Shown: positions 39,213 to 48,613, numbered from the stretch's first letter. The stretch is 64,000 nucleotides of DNA from Paractinoplanes pyxinae (GCF_026626335.1 NZ_JAPNTZ010000004.1:496001-560000), one strand, 5' to 3'. The notes: generated by a model from the sequence alone, not told the origin. A program made the numbers and translations.

Positions 39213-40619
39213 GTGACTGCTGCGCGTAGGTTCGCCGCGATTTCGACGTCTGAGCCTCCGAAGGGGCAGCGGGTGCTGTTCCGGCAGGCCGTGGTGCTCG
39301 GCGGCAGCATCGCCGGGCTGATGGCGGCGCGGGTGCTCAGCGACCACGCCGAGCAGGTGCTGATCATCGAGCGGGACGACCTGGTCGAGCTCGATGTGGC
39401 CGACGAGCGGATCGCGGCCGATCCCGAGAACGCGATCGGGCCCCGGCCGGGGGTGCCGCAGGGCAGCCAGGTGCACGCCCTGCTCCCGTCGGGGCTGAAC
39501 CAGCTCGAGCGGTTCTTCCCGGGATTCATCGAGGCGGCCCTGGCCGCGGGCGCGGTCAACCCGGCGCCGGACACGAACCGGTTCTACATGGACGGCAAGC
39601 TGCGCGACGATCCGCCCAGCGGGCCGGCCGCCCAGGCGCTGGTGTCCAGCCGCCCGTTTCTGGAGGCGCTGATCCGGCACCGGGTGCTGGCGCTGCCCAA
39701 CGTGCGGACGGTCCACGGTCGCGCCGAGGGGATCGTGCTCGACGGGGACAGGGTCGTCGGGGTGCGCCACGGCGACCAGGAAGTGCCGGCCGACTTCGTC
39801 GTCGACGCCATGGGGCGGTCGAGCCGGCTGGGGGACTGGCTCGAGTCGCACGGCTTCCCCAAGCCGCCGATGCAGCGGATGGGCATCAAGCTGAACTACG
39901 CCACCGCCCTGTTCCGGCGGCCGGCCGACGCCACGGTGCTGACCTGCATCTCGATCGCCAACCCGGGGCCGGGCAAGGTGGCGCGGATCGGAGGATTCAC
40001 GCCGATCGAGGGCGACCGGTGGACGGTGCTCGTCTCCGGGTACGACGACGACCGGCCGGGGCGGGACGCGGGCGAGTTCCGGGAGCGGTGCGTCGACGAC
40101 TTTCCGTCCGAGTTCGGCGAGGTGGCCACGACGGCCGTGCAGGTCGGCGACGTCATCACCTACCACCAGGCGGACAGCCGGCGGCGGGACTTCCACAAGC
40201 TGACCCGGTTCCCGGCGCGGCTGGTCGCGGTGGGGGACGCGGTGGCTTCCTTCAACCCGGTGTACGGGCAGGGGATGACGTCGGCGACGCTGCACGCCTC
40301 AGCGTTGTCCGAATACCTGCGCGGCGGGGCGGACCTGGCCAAGCCGGCCACCTCCTACTTCGAGGATGTCAAAGTCGTCGTGGACGCGGCCTGGCAGGTC
40401 TCGACGATGGCCGACCTGGCTCTGCCGCACGTCGACGGGCCCTACCCGAAGGGCTACAAGGCCATCAGCTGGGCCAGCGGGCTGGTGTTCAAGGCGTCCA
40501 TGCGGGACCAGACGATCAACCAGCGCCTGGGCCAGGTCACCACGATGCTGGCCCACCCGAGTGCGCTGACCGAGCCCCGCTTCCTGCTGCGCGCCCTCGC
40601 CATCGGCGCCCGCGCCTGA
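39213..40619 (+). CDS. FAD-dependent oxidoreductase (epoxidase/LasC-like)
   Basis: The product is 468 residues from a GTG with GGGGG 8 nt upstream; longer starts lie in the repeat. The FAD motif VLGGSIAGLMAARVL, the DG-like VVDAMGRSSRLGDWL and GDAVASFNPVYGQGMTSATL are present. The last motif is typical of actinobacterial flavin epoxidases such as LasC. A polyketide-like or isoprenoid substrate is possible, but no biosynthetic cluster surrounds it. The upstream region shares GAAACTTTCACG with the marR/monooxygenase region. The stop codon lies in a repeat unit. Confidence 0.85.
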   Translation: MTAARRFAAISTSEPPKGQRVLFRQAVVLGGSIAGLMAARVLSDHAEQVLIIERDDLVELDVADERIAADPENAIGPRPGVPQGSQVHALLPSGLNQLERFFPGFIEAALAAGAVNPAPDTNRFYMDGKLRDDPPSGPAAQALVSSRPFLEALIRHRVLALPNVRTVHGRAEGIVLDGDRVVGVRHGDQEVPADFVVDAMGRSSRLGDWLESHGFPKPPMQRMGIKLNYATALFRRPADATVLTCISIANPGPGKVARIGGFTPIEGDRWTVLVSGYDDDRPGRDAGEFRERCVDDFPSEFGEVATTAVQVGDVITYHQADSRRRDFHKLTRFPARLVAVGDAVASFNPVYGQGMTSATLHASALSEYLRGGADLAKPATSYFEDVKVVVDAAWQVSTMADLALPHVDGPYPKGYKAISWASGLVFKASMRDQTINQRLGQVTTMLAHPSALTEPRFLLRALAIGARA

Positions 40620-40855
40620 CGGCGGCAGCTCGCGCCTGACGGGGTTGCCCGCGCCTGACGGGGGTTGCCCGCGCCTGATGGCGGCTGCTCGGGCCTGGCG
40701 GTGGCTGCTCGCGCCTGGCGGTGGCTGCTCGCGCCTGGCGGTGGCTGCTCGCGCTTGGCGGCTTCCTGCGCCTGGCGGCTTCCCGCTCGTGACGGCGCCT
40801 GCCCCACGCCTAAGGGTGCCTGCTCACGGCTGACGGTGGCTGCCCGCGTCTGGGA
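40611..40855 (+). repeat. About 20-bp tandem repeat anchored on the FAD-enzyme stop codon
   Basis: Units begin CGCGCCTGACGG or CGCGCCTGGCGG at a 19-20-bp period; about seven clear units, then degenerate ones to about 40855. The gene's TGA is bases 7-9 of unit 1. The first four units keep TGA; later units have TGG. The remaining 130 bp to the next gene show nothing else clear. Confidence 0.88.
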
Positions 40856-40984
40856 GCGCGCTCGCGGGCCGGTCGGCGATGGGCCGGCTGGGCTATGGCC
40901 CGCGCCACACGGCGTCACATCGGCTTTTGGCGTCTCGTCCTTGGTTCAGACGGATGAGACGGGTCGATGAGAGGGATGGACGCC

Positions 40985-41710
40985 ATGAGGATCGCGGTCG
41001 CCGGAGGCACCGGCTGGGTGGGCAAGCTGGTCGTCGAGCAGGCGCGGGCGGCGGGGCACGACGTGGTGGTGATGTCGCGCTCGACGGGTGTCGACCTGAT
41101 CACCGGCTCGGGGCTTGACGAGGCTCTGCGCGGCGTCGAGGTGGTGATCGACGTGGCCAACGTCGAGACGCTGAGCCGCAAGGTGGCGATCGAGTGGTTC
41201 GAGAAAGAGACCGGCCACCTGCTCGCGGCGGAGGAGAAGGCCGGCGTCAGGCACCACGTCGTGCTGTCGATCGTCGGGGTTGACCGGGTCGACTCGGGCT
41301 ACTACGCGGGGAAGCGCCGCCAGGAGGAGCTTGCGCTGGCCGGGCCTATCCCGGTCACCATCCTGCGGGCGACACAGTTCCACGAGTTCGCGGCCCAGAT
41401 GATCGCCCGCGTGCCGGGGCCGGTGAAGGTCGTCCCGACGATGGTGACCCGGCCGGTCGCGGCGGCCGACGTCGCTGCCGAGCTGGTCCGGCTGGCCGAG
41501 GGGCCGGCTCAGGGGCTGGGGGCCGAGATCGCCGGGCCCGAGGTTCTGAAGATGGGCGACATGATGAAGCGGATCGCCAAGGGCAAGCTGGTGCTGACCC
41601 TGCCGCTTCCGGACGCCGCTTCGCGGGCCATGGCGCACGGCGGCCTGCTCCCGACCGGCGACTTCCGGCAGGGCGAGATCACCTTCGACAAGTGGGCGGC
41701 CACCCGATGA
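40985..41710 (+). CDS. NAD(P)-binding NmrA/SDR-like protein
   Basis: The product is 241 residues from the ATG 9 nt after GAGGG. The Rossmann motif GGTGWVG near residue 7 is that of extended SDR/NmrA proteins (YwnB or NAD(P)H quinone reductase type), with VILRATQFHEFAAQMIARVP in the middle. The catalytic Tyr-Lys is YAGKRR-like (SGYYAGKRRQEE). It overlaps the next gene by 4 bp, so both are co-translated. Confidence 0.85.
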   Translation: MRIAVAGGTGWVGKLVVEQARAAGHDVVVMSRSTGVDLITGSGLDEALRGVEVVIDVANVETLSRKVAIEWFEKETGHLLAAEEKAGVRHHVVLSIVGVDRVDSGYYAGKRRQEELALAGPIPVTILRATQFHEFAAQMIARVPGPVKVVPTMVTRPVAAADVAAELVRLAEGPAQGLGAEIAGPEVLKMGDMMKRIAKGKLVLTLPLPDAASRAMAHGGLLPTGDFRQGEITFDKWAATR

Positions 41711-42147
41711 AGCTGGGTGCCAAACGCTGGCTCGTCGCGGCGCTGGCCGTCGTGGCGGCGGTCGCGGGCACGTGGGCGGCGGCGTTTCCGATGTCCTTCT
41801 ACAGCGACTTCCCGGGATTCCGCACCGGCTGGGTTTCGACGCTGGGCCCGTACAGCGAACATCTGATCCGCGACGTCGGCGCGCTCTATCTGGCTTTGCT
41901 GGTGCTCAGCGTGTGGGCCTGGCGGCGCCCCACGGCCGACGCCATGCGGGTCACCGGTGGGCCTTGGCTGATCTTCAACGCCATCCACTTCCTGTGGCAC
42001 ATGCTGCACCTCGAGATGTTCGCTACCGTCGACAAGGTCGGCAACGCGGTCAGCCTCGGCGGTGTGCTCGTGCTCTCGATCCTTCTGCTGCTGCCCGTCA
42101 AGAGCGGCGCGGAAGATCGGGACGTGGCATCGTCGAGGCATGGGTAA
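41707..42147 (+). CDS. Four-helix membrane protein, unknown
   Basis: The product is 146 residues with about four hydrophobic helices (VAALAVVAAVAGTWAAAFP, LYLALLVLSVWAW, LIFNAIHFLWHMLHLEMF, LGGVLVLSILLLLPV). The His-rich helix FNAIHFLWHMLHLEMF could bind heme or metal; that is speculation. It is coupled to the NmrA-like gene by an ATGA overlap and overlaps the NAD kinase start by 8 bp. Confidence 0.75.
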   Translation: MKLGAKRWLVAALAVVAAVAGTWAAAFPMSFYSDFPGFRTGWVSTLGPYSEHLIRDVGALYLALLVLSVWAWRRPTADAMRVTGGPWLIFNAIHFLWHMLHLEMFATVDKVGNAVSLGGVLVLSILLLLPVKSGAEDRDVASSRHG

Positions 42148-43072
42148 CCGCGTACTCGGCCTGGTTGTTCACCCCCGCAACGACGTCAGCGAATCGGTCG
42201 CGACGGTCACGGCGCTCGCGAGCGAGCACGGCATCCGTGTCGTGGCGCGGCCGTCCGACGCCGAACGGCTCGGCCCGGGCGTCGAAGCGCTCGACGACAG
42301 CAAGTTCGCCGACGGCGTCGACTTCGTGTTCAGCCTGGGCGGCGACGGCACGATGCTCGGCGCCATGCGGCTGGTCGCCGGGCGGCCGACCCCCGTGCTG
42401 GGGGTGAATCACGGCAACATCGGCTTCCTCATCGAGGTGACGCCCCGTGAGCTGCCGCGCGCCCTCGAGAAGCTGATCGCCGGCGACTTCAGCCTCGAAC
42501 CGCACAGCTGCCTCGAGCTGACCGGCCACGGCGACGCCGCGCTGGCCTTCAACGACGTGGTGCTCACGGCGACCACCCCGTGGACGGCGGTCAGCCTCGA
42601 CCTCGAGATCAACGAGGTGCGGCACGGCTATTTCCGCAGCGACGCCGTGGTCGTCTGCACTCCCACCGGGTCGACCGCCTACAACTACGCCGCCGGCGGC
42701 CCGATCATCTCGCCGTCGGCGCCGCTCATCGGCCTGACCCCGGTGGCTCCCATGGCGGGGATCAGCCGCCCGATTGTGCTCGGCGGCGACGAGACCGTGC
42801 TGCTGCGGGCACCCGGCCACGAGACCCGGCTCTCGCTCGACGGCGCCACGATCCTCACCGTGCCGGCCGAGACGGACATGGTTCTGCGCATGCGCCCGAA
42901 CGCGGCCAACGTCGTCCGCTTCGACCAGAGCACGCACGGCGCACGGGCCCGGGTCAAGCTGAGCGTGCTCGACCTGCCTCTGCGCCCCGACCAGCTGGTC
43001 GAGCTCGTCCCCGAGGAGCTTCGGGACAGGGCCCGTCATCTGACTGATGTAGCGGAGGACAAGCAGGCCTAA
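42140..43072 (+). CDS. nadK: NAD kinase
   Basis: The product is 310 residues. It carries the GGDGT ATP-binding motif (SLGGDGTMLGAM), the NHGNIGFL step and the catalytic-site TPTGSTAYNYAAGGPI. It phosphorylates NAD to NADP in the cytosol. It is the third gene of a closely overlapping set with the NmrA-like and membrane genes, suggesting a link to NADP(H)-dependent chemistry. A second NAD kinase is common in actinobacteria, so it need not be the housekeeping copy. Confidence 0.93.
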   Translation: MGNRVLGLVVHPRNDVSESVATVTALASEHGIRVVARPSDAERLGPGVEALDDSKFADGVDFVFSLGGDGTMLGAMRLVAGRPTPVLGVNHGNIGFLIEVTPRELPRALEKLIAGDFSLEPHSCLELTGHGDAALAFNDVVLTATTPWTAVSLDLEINEVRHGYFRSDAVVVCTPTGSTAYNYAAGGPIISPSAPLIGLTPVAPMAGISRPIVLGGDETVLLRAPGHETRLSLDGATILTVPAETDMVLRMRPNAANVVRFDQSTHGARARVKLSVLDLPLRPDQLVELVPEELRDRARHLTDVAEDKQA

Positions 43073-43082
43073 CGTCGGTCGT

Positions 43083-43586
43083 ATGACCGAGACCAGGATC
43101 CAGGTGCCCGTCGAGCGGGTCACCTTCACGACCACGAAGACGTTCGACGACGTGCTGGCCGGGATCTACGAGGGCGTCTCGCGCCCCGACCTGCCGGCCA
43201 CCGTGAAGGGCTGGAACACCGCTTCCTCGTACGAGGAATTCGAGGAACTGGCGACGAAGGCGGCCGGCCCGTCGGGGTTGCTGCAGTTCCTTCGGCTCGA
43301 CCAGGACGCGGTGCTCAACAAGATTCCCGGCCGGACCCCGCAGCGGCTGGTCCGCCTGCTCGTCGGCAATCCGTACACGATGACGCTGATGACCCGGCAC
43401 ATCGCCGAGGCCGGTTCCTACGCGCCGGTCACTCTGCTCGTCTGGGAGGACGGCGACGAGGTGCGGGTCGCCTATGACACGACGGCGAGCCTCCTCGAGC
43501 CGTACGGGAACGAAAGCGCTCTCCAGGTCGCGCGCGAGCTCGACGACAAGGTGATCACCCTGCTGCGGCGGGCTTGCGCCGGGTGA
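43083..43586 (+). CDS. DUF302-like protein
   Basis: The product is 167 residues, soluble. The pattern VERVTFTTTKTFDDVLAGIY and the later LLVGNPYTMTLMTRHIAEAG then VTLLVWEDGDEVRVAYDTTA matches DUF302 domains, which have an alpha/beta fold and unknown function. It begins 10 nt after nadK, so co-transcription is likely. Confidence 0.8.
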   Translation: MTETRIQVPVERVTFTTTKTFDDVLAGIYEGVSRPDLPATVKGWNTASSYEEFEELATKAAGPSGLLQFLRLDQDAVLNKIPGRTPQRLVRLLVGNPYTMTLMTRHIAEAGSYAPVTLLVWEDGDEVRVAYDTTASLLEPYGNESALQVARELDDKVITLLRRACAG

Positions 43587-43593
43587 CCGGCGA

Positions 43594-43622
43594 CGGGCCT
43601 GTCCCGAGGCGGAACAGGCCCG
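43594..43622. terminator. Bidirectional hairpin between convergent genes
   Basis: CGGGCCTGT and ACAGGCCCG form a perfect 9-bp stem with an 11-nt loop, 7 nt past the DUF302 stop and 7 nt past the amidohydrolase stop on the other strand. Confidence 0.7.
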
Positions 43623-43629
43623 GCCCCGA

Positions 43630-44820
43630 TCACACGACGACGCCGCCCTGGATGACAGTCCGCCCCGAAGGCCCGCCCCAAAGCACCGACGGCGAAGACA
43701 GCGGATCGCCGTCGACGATGAGCAGGTCGGCCACCGCACCCGGCGCCACCCGGCCCAGACCCTCCCGGCCCAGCAACGCGGCGTTGACCGAGGTGGCCGA
43801 CTTCAGCGCGGTCAGCGCCCCGTCCACCTCGACCTGCAGGCGCAGCCCGTTGAGCTGCTCGTCCTCCAGGACGCCCATCAGGTCGGTGCCGAAGCCGACG
43901 CGCACGCCGGCCTCCCGCGCGAGGACCACGGCCTGCCGTCCCGCGTCCAGCACCTCGCGGTTCTTGGCGCGGGACACGGCGGCCATCCCCAGCGATTCGC
44001 CGCGCCGGTCCATGGCGTCGTACGCGGCCAGCGTCGGCACCAGGAACGCCCCGGCCGAGGCCATCGCGGCCGCGGTCGGCGCGTCGAGCAGGTTGCCGTG
44101 CTCGATCGTGCGCACCCCGTTCTCGATGGCGTGCCGGATCGACTCGGGGGAGTAGGCGTGCGCGGCCACGTAACTGCCGCGCCGCGCCGCCTCCGACGTG
44201 ACCGCCCGGATCTCCTCCGGCGAGTACTGCGGGATCCGGATCGGGTCGGTCAGCGACACCACCCCGCCCGACGCCATGATCTTGATGGCGTGGGCGCCCC
44301 GCCGCAGCCGCTCGCGCACGGCCACCCGCAGGTTGTCCACCCCGTCGACCACCTCGCACGTGTGCGCGTTGCAGCCGCACACGTCGGAGTCGGCCGCCCG
44401 GAAGTCGCCGTGCCCACCGGTCTGGCTGAGCGCCGCCCCCGTCCACAGGTAGCGCGGCGCCGGCAGCAGCCCTTCGCGGATCGCCCGGTCCAGCCCCGCA
44501 TCGCCACCCGAGGGGTCACGCACGGTGGTGAAGCCCCGCGACAGCGCCGCCTGCAGACGACGGGCCGCCACCAGCGCGACATAGCTCAGCGGGCGCGACT
44601 CGATCTCCAGCATGTTGAGACCGATTCCGTACGCGTGACAGTGCGCATCGATGAGGCCGGGCAGCACAGTCCGCCCGCGCGCGTCGATGGTCGTGTCCGC
44701 CGCCTGCGGGGCGCCGCCGACGTCCGTGATCCGGCCGTCGACGACGTGCACCGCGCCCTCGGTCAGCTCGTCCGACACCCCGTCGAAGATCGCGGCGTTG
44801 ACGATCGACAGCGACGTCAT
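43630..44820 (-). CDS. Metal-dependent amidohydrolase (imidazolonepropionase-like)
   Basis: The product is 396 residues. The metal ligands are IDAHCHAYG (HxH), a probably carboxylated Lys in AIKIMASGGV, His in AAHAYSPE and IEHGN, and Asp in GFGTDLMG. This is the layout of two-metal amidohydrolases that open cyclic amides or cleave dipeptides. Its ATG overlaps the hyuB stop by 4 bp. In this operon it probably hydrolyses the open-chain product or a related cyclic amide. Confidence 0.88.
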   Translation of the reverse strand: MTSLSIVNAAIFDGVSDELTEGAVHVVDGRITDVGGAPQAADTTIDARGRTVLPGLIDAHCHAYGIGLNMLEIESRPLSYVALVAARRLQAALSRGFTTVRDPSGGDAGLDRAIREGLLPAPRYLWTGAALSQTGGHGDFRAADSDVCGCNAHTCEVVDGVDNLRVAVRERLRRGAHAIKIMASGGVVSLTDPIRIPQYSPEEIRAVTSEAARRGSYVAAHAYSPESIRHAIENGVRTIEHGNLLDAPTAAAMASAGAFLVPTLAAYDAMDRRGESLGMAAVSRAKNREVLDAGRQAVVLAREAGVRVGFGTDLMGVLEDEQLNGLRLQVEVDGALTALKSATSVNAALLGREGLGRVAPGAVADLLIVDGDPLSSPSVLWGGPSGRTVIQGGVVV

Positions 44821-46511
44821 GCGCGCGAAGCCTCGAACGTTACCGGGTCGACCACGACGCCGTAGTCCTGCAGGGCGGCCGAAACCGAGACGAAGCCGTT
44901 GCGCACATCCGCGGCGACGAGAGAGACGGAGCGCTCGAACGGGTTGCCGTAACCCCCGCCCCCACCGGTGTTGTTGACCAGCACGTCACCCGTGTCGAGC
45001 AGGTTGTAGCTGCCCCCGGTGACCTTCTCGCGGTCGGTGCCCGGGTTGAGCACGATGTGGTTGTTGTCGCCCTCGGCCCCGCCGTCGATCGACCACGGCT
45101 TGGTCTTGGTCTTGTAGACGATGCAGATGCCGGTCGACGGGGCCGTGAACCGGTACGACCGCTGCACGCCGACGCCGCCCCGGTTGCGCCCGGCGCCGCC
45201 GGTGTCGGGCCGGTAGCCGTACGACTCGATGAACATGGGCGACTTGGTCTCGAGCACCTCGACCGGGTTGTTGCGGCAGCCCGGCTCCGAGATGTGCATG
45301 ATCCCGTCGGCCCCGTCGCCGCCCGCGTGCCCGCCGAAGCCGACCGCCTCGTTGGTCGCCTCGAGCCAGGCCTCGCCGTTGCGCGGGTTCACGCCCAGCC
45401 CCATCATCGAGCAGACGTCGCCGCCCGAGCAGGCCGGCACCAGGTCGGGCATGCCCTGGGCCAGCGCCTTGAGCACCACCTCGCCGCCGAGCAGCCCGGT
45501 CCACAGGGTGAAGGTCGGCATCGGCGGTACGGCGTGCATGACCGAGCCGGGCTCGGTGATCACCCGCAGCGGCCGGAAGTTGCCCGCCACCACGGGGGTG
45601 TCGGGCGTGGTCAGCGACTTGAAGATGAGGCTGCAGAACGCCTCGGTCTGCCCCACCGGCAGGTTGATCGGCCCGCGGACGTCCTTCTCGCTGCCGGTCC
45701 AGTCGACGATCATCTCGTCGTCGGTGACGGTCACGGTGACGTTCATCTTGATCATGCGGTCGAGGTCGACGCCGTCCTGGTCTACGAAGTCGTACGCCGT
45801 CCAGGTGCCCTTGGGCAGCTTGGCCAGCGCGATGCGGGCCAGGCGCTCGCCGTGGTCGTTGATGGCGGCCATCGCCTCGGTCAGCGTGTCCGCTCCGTAC
45901 TTCGCAGCGATTTCCTGCGTACGCCGTACGCCCGAGAAGCACGCCGAGACCTGGGCCTGCAGGTCGCCGATGGTGCGCTCCGGCATGCGGCTGTTGAACT
46001 TGACGACGTTGAAGATGTCCTCGTTGATCTCCCCCTCGCGGTACAGCTTGGCCGCGGTGAAGAAGATGCCCTCCTGGTACATGTCGGTGGAGTCGAGGAC
46101 GTAGCCGGCGTCCTTCTGCTTCAGGTCGAGCACGTGGATCCGGCACGAGGTGAAGCCGATCAGCTCGCCGCCGGCGCTGTGGACGGGCGCGAACACCAGC
46201 GGGTCGAGCGTGTGGGCGGACGACCAGTACGGGTAGTTCAGCAGGATCACGTCGCCCGGCCGCAGCTTGTCGCGGCCCAGGAACTCGACGGCCTTCTTGA
46301 TGCCGTGGTCGTTGCCGCGGGTGAAGACGGCGATGCCGGGGGCGTCGGCCACCACGTCGCCGTTCGCGTCGTGGATCCCGATGCCGTAGTCGTGAATCTC
46401 GTAGACGACCGTGTTGTAGGCCGTGCGGCACAGGTTGCGGGCCATCTCCTCGGCCGCGGCCAGCAGGCCGTGCCGGATGACCTCGATGGTGATCGAGTCG
46501 ACGGTGCTCAT
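44817..46511 (-). CDS. hyuB: Hydantoinase B/oxoprolinase-family subunit
   Basis: The product is 564 residues, close to the usual HyuB length. Motifs include EEMARNLCRTAYNTVVYEIH, GDVILLNYPYW, DWTGSEKDVRGPINLPVG and the Gly-rich end NNTGGGGGYGNPFER. HyuB carries the hydrolytic metal centre paired with the ATPase HyuA. It overlaps both neighbours by 4 bp, so the three proteins should be made in step. Confidence 0.93.
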   Translation of the reverse strand: MSTVDSITIEVIRHGLLAAAEEMARNLCRTAYNTVVYEIHDYGIGIHDANGDVVADAPGIAVFTRGNDHGIKKAVEFLGRDKLRPGDVILLNYPYWSSAHTLDPLVFAPVHSAGGELIGFTSCRIHVLDLKQKDAGYVLDSTDMYQEGIFFTAAKLYREGEINEDIFNVVKFNSRMPERTIGDLQAQVSACFSGVRRTQEIAAKYGADTLTEAMAAINDHGERLARIALAKLPKGTWTAYDFVDQDGVDLDRMIKMNVTVTVTDDEMIVDWTGSEKDVRGPINLPVGQTEAFCSLIFKSLTTPDTPVVAGNFRPLRVITEPGSVMHAVPPMPTFTLWTGLLGGEVVLKALAQGMPDLVPACSGGDVCSMMGLGVNPRNGEAWLEATNEAVGFGGHAGGDGADGIMHISEPGCRNNPVEVLETKSPMFIESYGYRPDTGGAGRNRGGVGVQRSYRFTAPSTGICIVYKTKTKPWSIDGGAEGDNNHIVLNPGTDREKVTGGSYNLLDTGDVLVNNTGGGGGYGNPFERSVSLVAADVRNGFVSVSAALQDYGVVVDPVTFEASRA

Positions 46512-48550
46512 GCCCCTGCCTTTACGGTGATGACCATTTCGCCGTGGTCCCCGACGCGCAGGGCGTCGCCGGCGTGGATGACGGTGGTCGCGGTGTGCTC
46601 GTGGATGACGGCCGGTCCGGCGATCTCGTCGCCGGCCAGCAGCTCCTCGCGGGTGTAGAGGGCGTACGGAACCGCGGGCTGGTCGGCCGAGACGTAGACG
46701 TCCCGGGTGCCCTCGGCCTTCAGTTCGTCCGAGCCGCGGGTGGCCAGCGCCGGGAGCGTCGGCTTGTCGACCTGGCCCGAGGCGCGCAGCCGCAGCGTGG
46801 TGATCTCGATCGGGTCGGTCATCACGTGCCCGTAGTGCCGTTCGTGCAGCTCGGTGAACTCCCGCTCGACAACTGCGGCGACCTCGGTCGTACCGGCGGG
46901 AACCGGAACCGTGACCGTGTGCTCCTGGCCGGCGTAGCGCACGTCGACGCTGCGGGTCAGCACCTGCTTGTCCGGCGCGAAACCCTCGGCCCCCAGCGCC
47001 TCCGCGGCCTCGGCGGCCATCTCGGCGTAGCTCGCGGCGACGGCGGGCGAGTCGAGCTCGGCCAGCGAGGTCACCGCCGTACGGGCGAAGTCGTGCTGGA
47101 CGTCGGCGAAGAGCATGCCGAAGGCGGAGAACGCGCCCTGCCCCGGCGGCACGATCACCGTGGGGATGCCGAGCTCGTGCGCCACGTCCACCGCGACCAG
47201 GCCGCCACCGCCGCCGAAGGACAGCAGCGCGAAGTCCTTGGGGTCACGGCCGACCTCGACCGTGATGGCCCGGACGGCGCCCATGATCTTCGTCGTCGAG
47301 ATCCGGATCATGCCCCGGGCCAGGCCGAGCGGGGTCATGCCGAGCTTCTCGGCCAGCGGTTCCAGCGCGCCCAGGGCGAGCCGGTCGTCCAGGCTGAGCC
47401 GGCCGCCGAGCGCCGCCGTGGTGCCCATGTAACCGACCGCCAGCGCGGCGTCGGTGAAGGTGGGCTGGGTGCCGCCCTTGCCGTAGGACGCGGGACCGGG
47501 GTCGGCGCCCGCGCTCTGCGGGCCGACCTGCAGCGCGCCCGCGTCGTCGAGCCAGGCGATCGAGCCGCCGCCGGCGCCGATGGTGTGGATGTAGAGCGAT
47601 GGCGTGTTGATCGGCAGGTTCTCGAACTCGGCCCCCTGGTGCAGCACCGGCTCGCCGTCGATCACCAGCGACGCGTCCAGGCTGGTGCCGCCCATGTCGA
47701 TGGTGATCAGGTTGGGCTGGCCGATGAGCTCGCCGAACGCGGTGGCCCCGATGACGCCGCCGGCCGGGCCGGAGAGGATCAGGCTGACCGGTTGCTCCCG
47801 GGCCGAGCTGGCCGTCATGGCGCCGCCGCCGGAGCGGGTCATCAGGAACCGCCCGCCGAAGCCGCCGCCGGCCAGTTCGCCCTCGAGGCGTTCCAGATAG
47901 CGGCGGACGATCGGCTTCACGTAGGCGTCGAGCACGGCGGTGCTGGTCCGCTCGTACTCGCGGTACTCGCGGGACAGCTCGTGCGAGACGGTCACGACCA
48001 CGTCCGGCGCGACCTCGGCCAGAATCTCGCGCATGCGCGCTTCGTGGGCCGGGTTCGCGTACGAGTGCAGGAACGCCACCGCGACCGAGTCGTAGCCTCG
48101 CTCGGCAATGGTGGCCGCGACCGTACGGGCGGCTTCCTCGTCCAGCGGCCGGTGCACCGAGCCGTCGAACAGGCTGCGCTCGGGCACCTCAAAGGTGTCG
48201 TAGCGCTCGACGAGCGAGGCCGGCTTCTTGTACGTGATGTCGTAGTTGGTGCGGCGGTCGGTGCGCCCGAGCAGATAGACGTCCCGGAAACCGGCGGTGC
48301 CGATCACCGCCGTACGGGCCCCGGTGCGGGTCAGCAGGGCGTTGAGCCCGAGCGTGGTGCCGTGGGTGAACATCCCGACCTCGGCCATCGGCGCCTCGGT
48401 CGTGCCGAAGGCGTCCAGGACGCCCGCCGTGGGCTGGGACGGCGTGGTCGGCACCTTGCCGAACCGGATCTCCCCGGTGTCCGCGATGAGTTCGACGACG
48501 TCGGTGAAGGTGCCGCCGACGTCGATCGCGACGCGGCTGTTGGTGGTCAT
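46508..48550 (-). CDS. hyuA: Hydantoinase A/oxoprolinase-family ATPase subunit
   Basis: The product is 680 residues. The N-terminal IDVGGTFTDVVELI phosphate-binding motif, HGTTLGLNALLTR, the ITIDMGGTSLDASLV step and the GGGGLVAVDVAHELGI region mark a full-length HyuA. It phosphorylates or activates the cyclic amide before hydrolysis by HyuB. AAAGGCGAT precedes the ATG. It is the first gene of its operon and divergent from the importer operon. Confidence 0.93.
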   Translation of the reverse strand: MTTNSRVAIDVGGTFTDVVELIADTGEIRFGKVPTTPSQPTAGVLDAFGTTEAPMAEVGMFTHGTTLGLNALLTRTGARTAVIGTAGFRDVYLLGRTDRRTNYDITYKKPASLVERYDTFEVPERSLFDGSVHRPLDEEAARTVAATIAERGYDSVAVAFLHSYANPAHEARMREILAEVAPDVVVTVSHELSREYREYERTSTAVLDAYVKPIVRRYLERLEGELAGGGFGGRFLMTRSGGGAMTASSAREQPVSLILSGPAGGVIGATAFGELIGQPNLITIDMGGTSLDASLVIDGEPVLHQGAEFENLPINTPSLYIHTIGAGGGSIAWLDDAGALQVGPQSAGADPGPASYGKGGTQPTFTDAALAVGYMGTTAALGGRLSLDDRLALGALEPLAEKLGMTPLGLARGMIRISTTKIMGAVRAITVEVGRDPKDFALLSFGGGGGLVAVDVAHELGIPTVIVPPGQGAFSAFGMLFADVQHDFARTAVTSLAELDSPAVAASYAEMAAEAAEALGAEGFAPDKQVLTRSVDVRYAGQEHTVTVPVPAGTTEVAAVVEREFTELHERHYGHVMTDPIEITTLRLRASGQVDKPTLPALATRGSDELKAEGTRDVYVSADQPAVPYALYTREELLAGDEIAGPAVIHEHTATTVIHAGDALRVGDHGEMVITVKAGA

Positions 48551-48579
48551 CGTGAGATCGCCTTTCGCCTTTCCGCTCT

Positions 48580-48613
48580 GTTTTCCGCGCGCGGCAGCTC
48601 GCGTACGGAAAAC
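48580..48613. promoter_or_regulatory. Inverted repeat upstream of hyuA
   Basis: GTTTTCCG (48580-48587) and CGGAAAAC (48606-48613) form a perfect 8-bp inverted repeat with 18-bp spacing, 30 bp before the hyuA start. A further TTTCCG at about 48569 is a half site. The PucR-type regulator at the far end of the divergent operon is the likely ligand-binding partner. The rest of the 334-bp gap (48551-48884) holds no gene. Confidence 0.5.
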
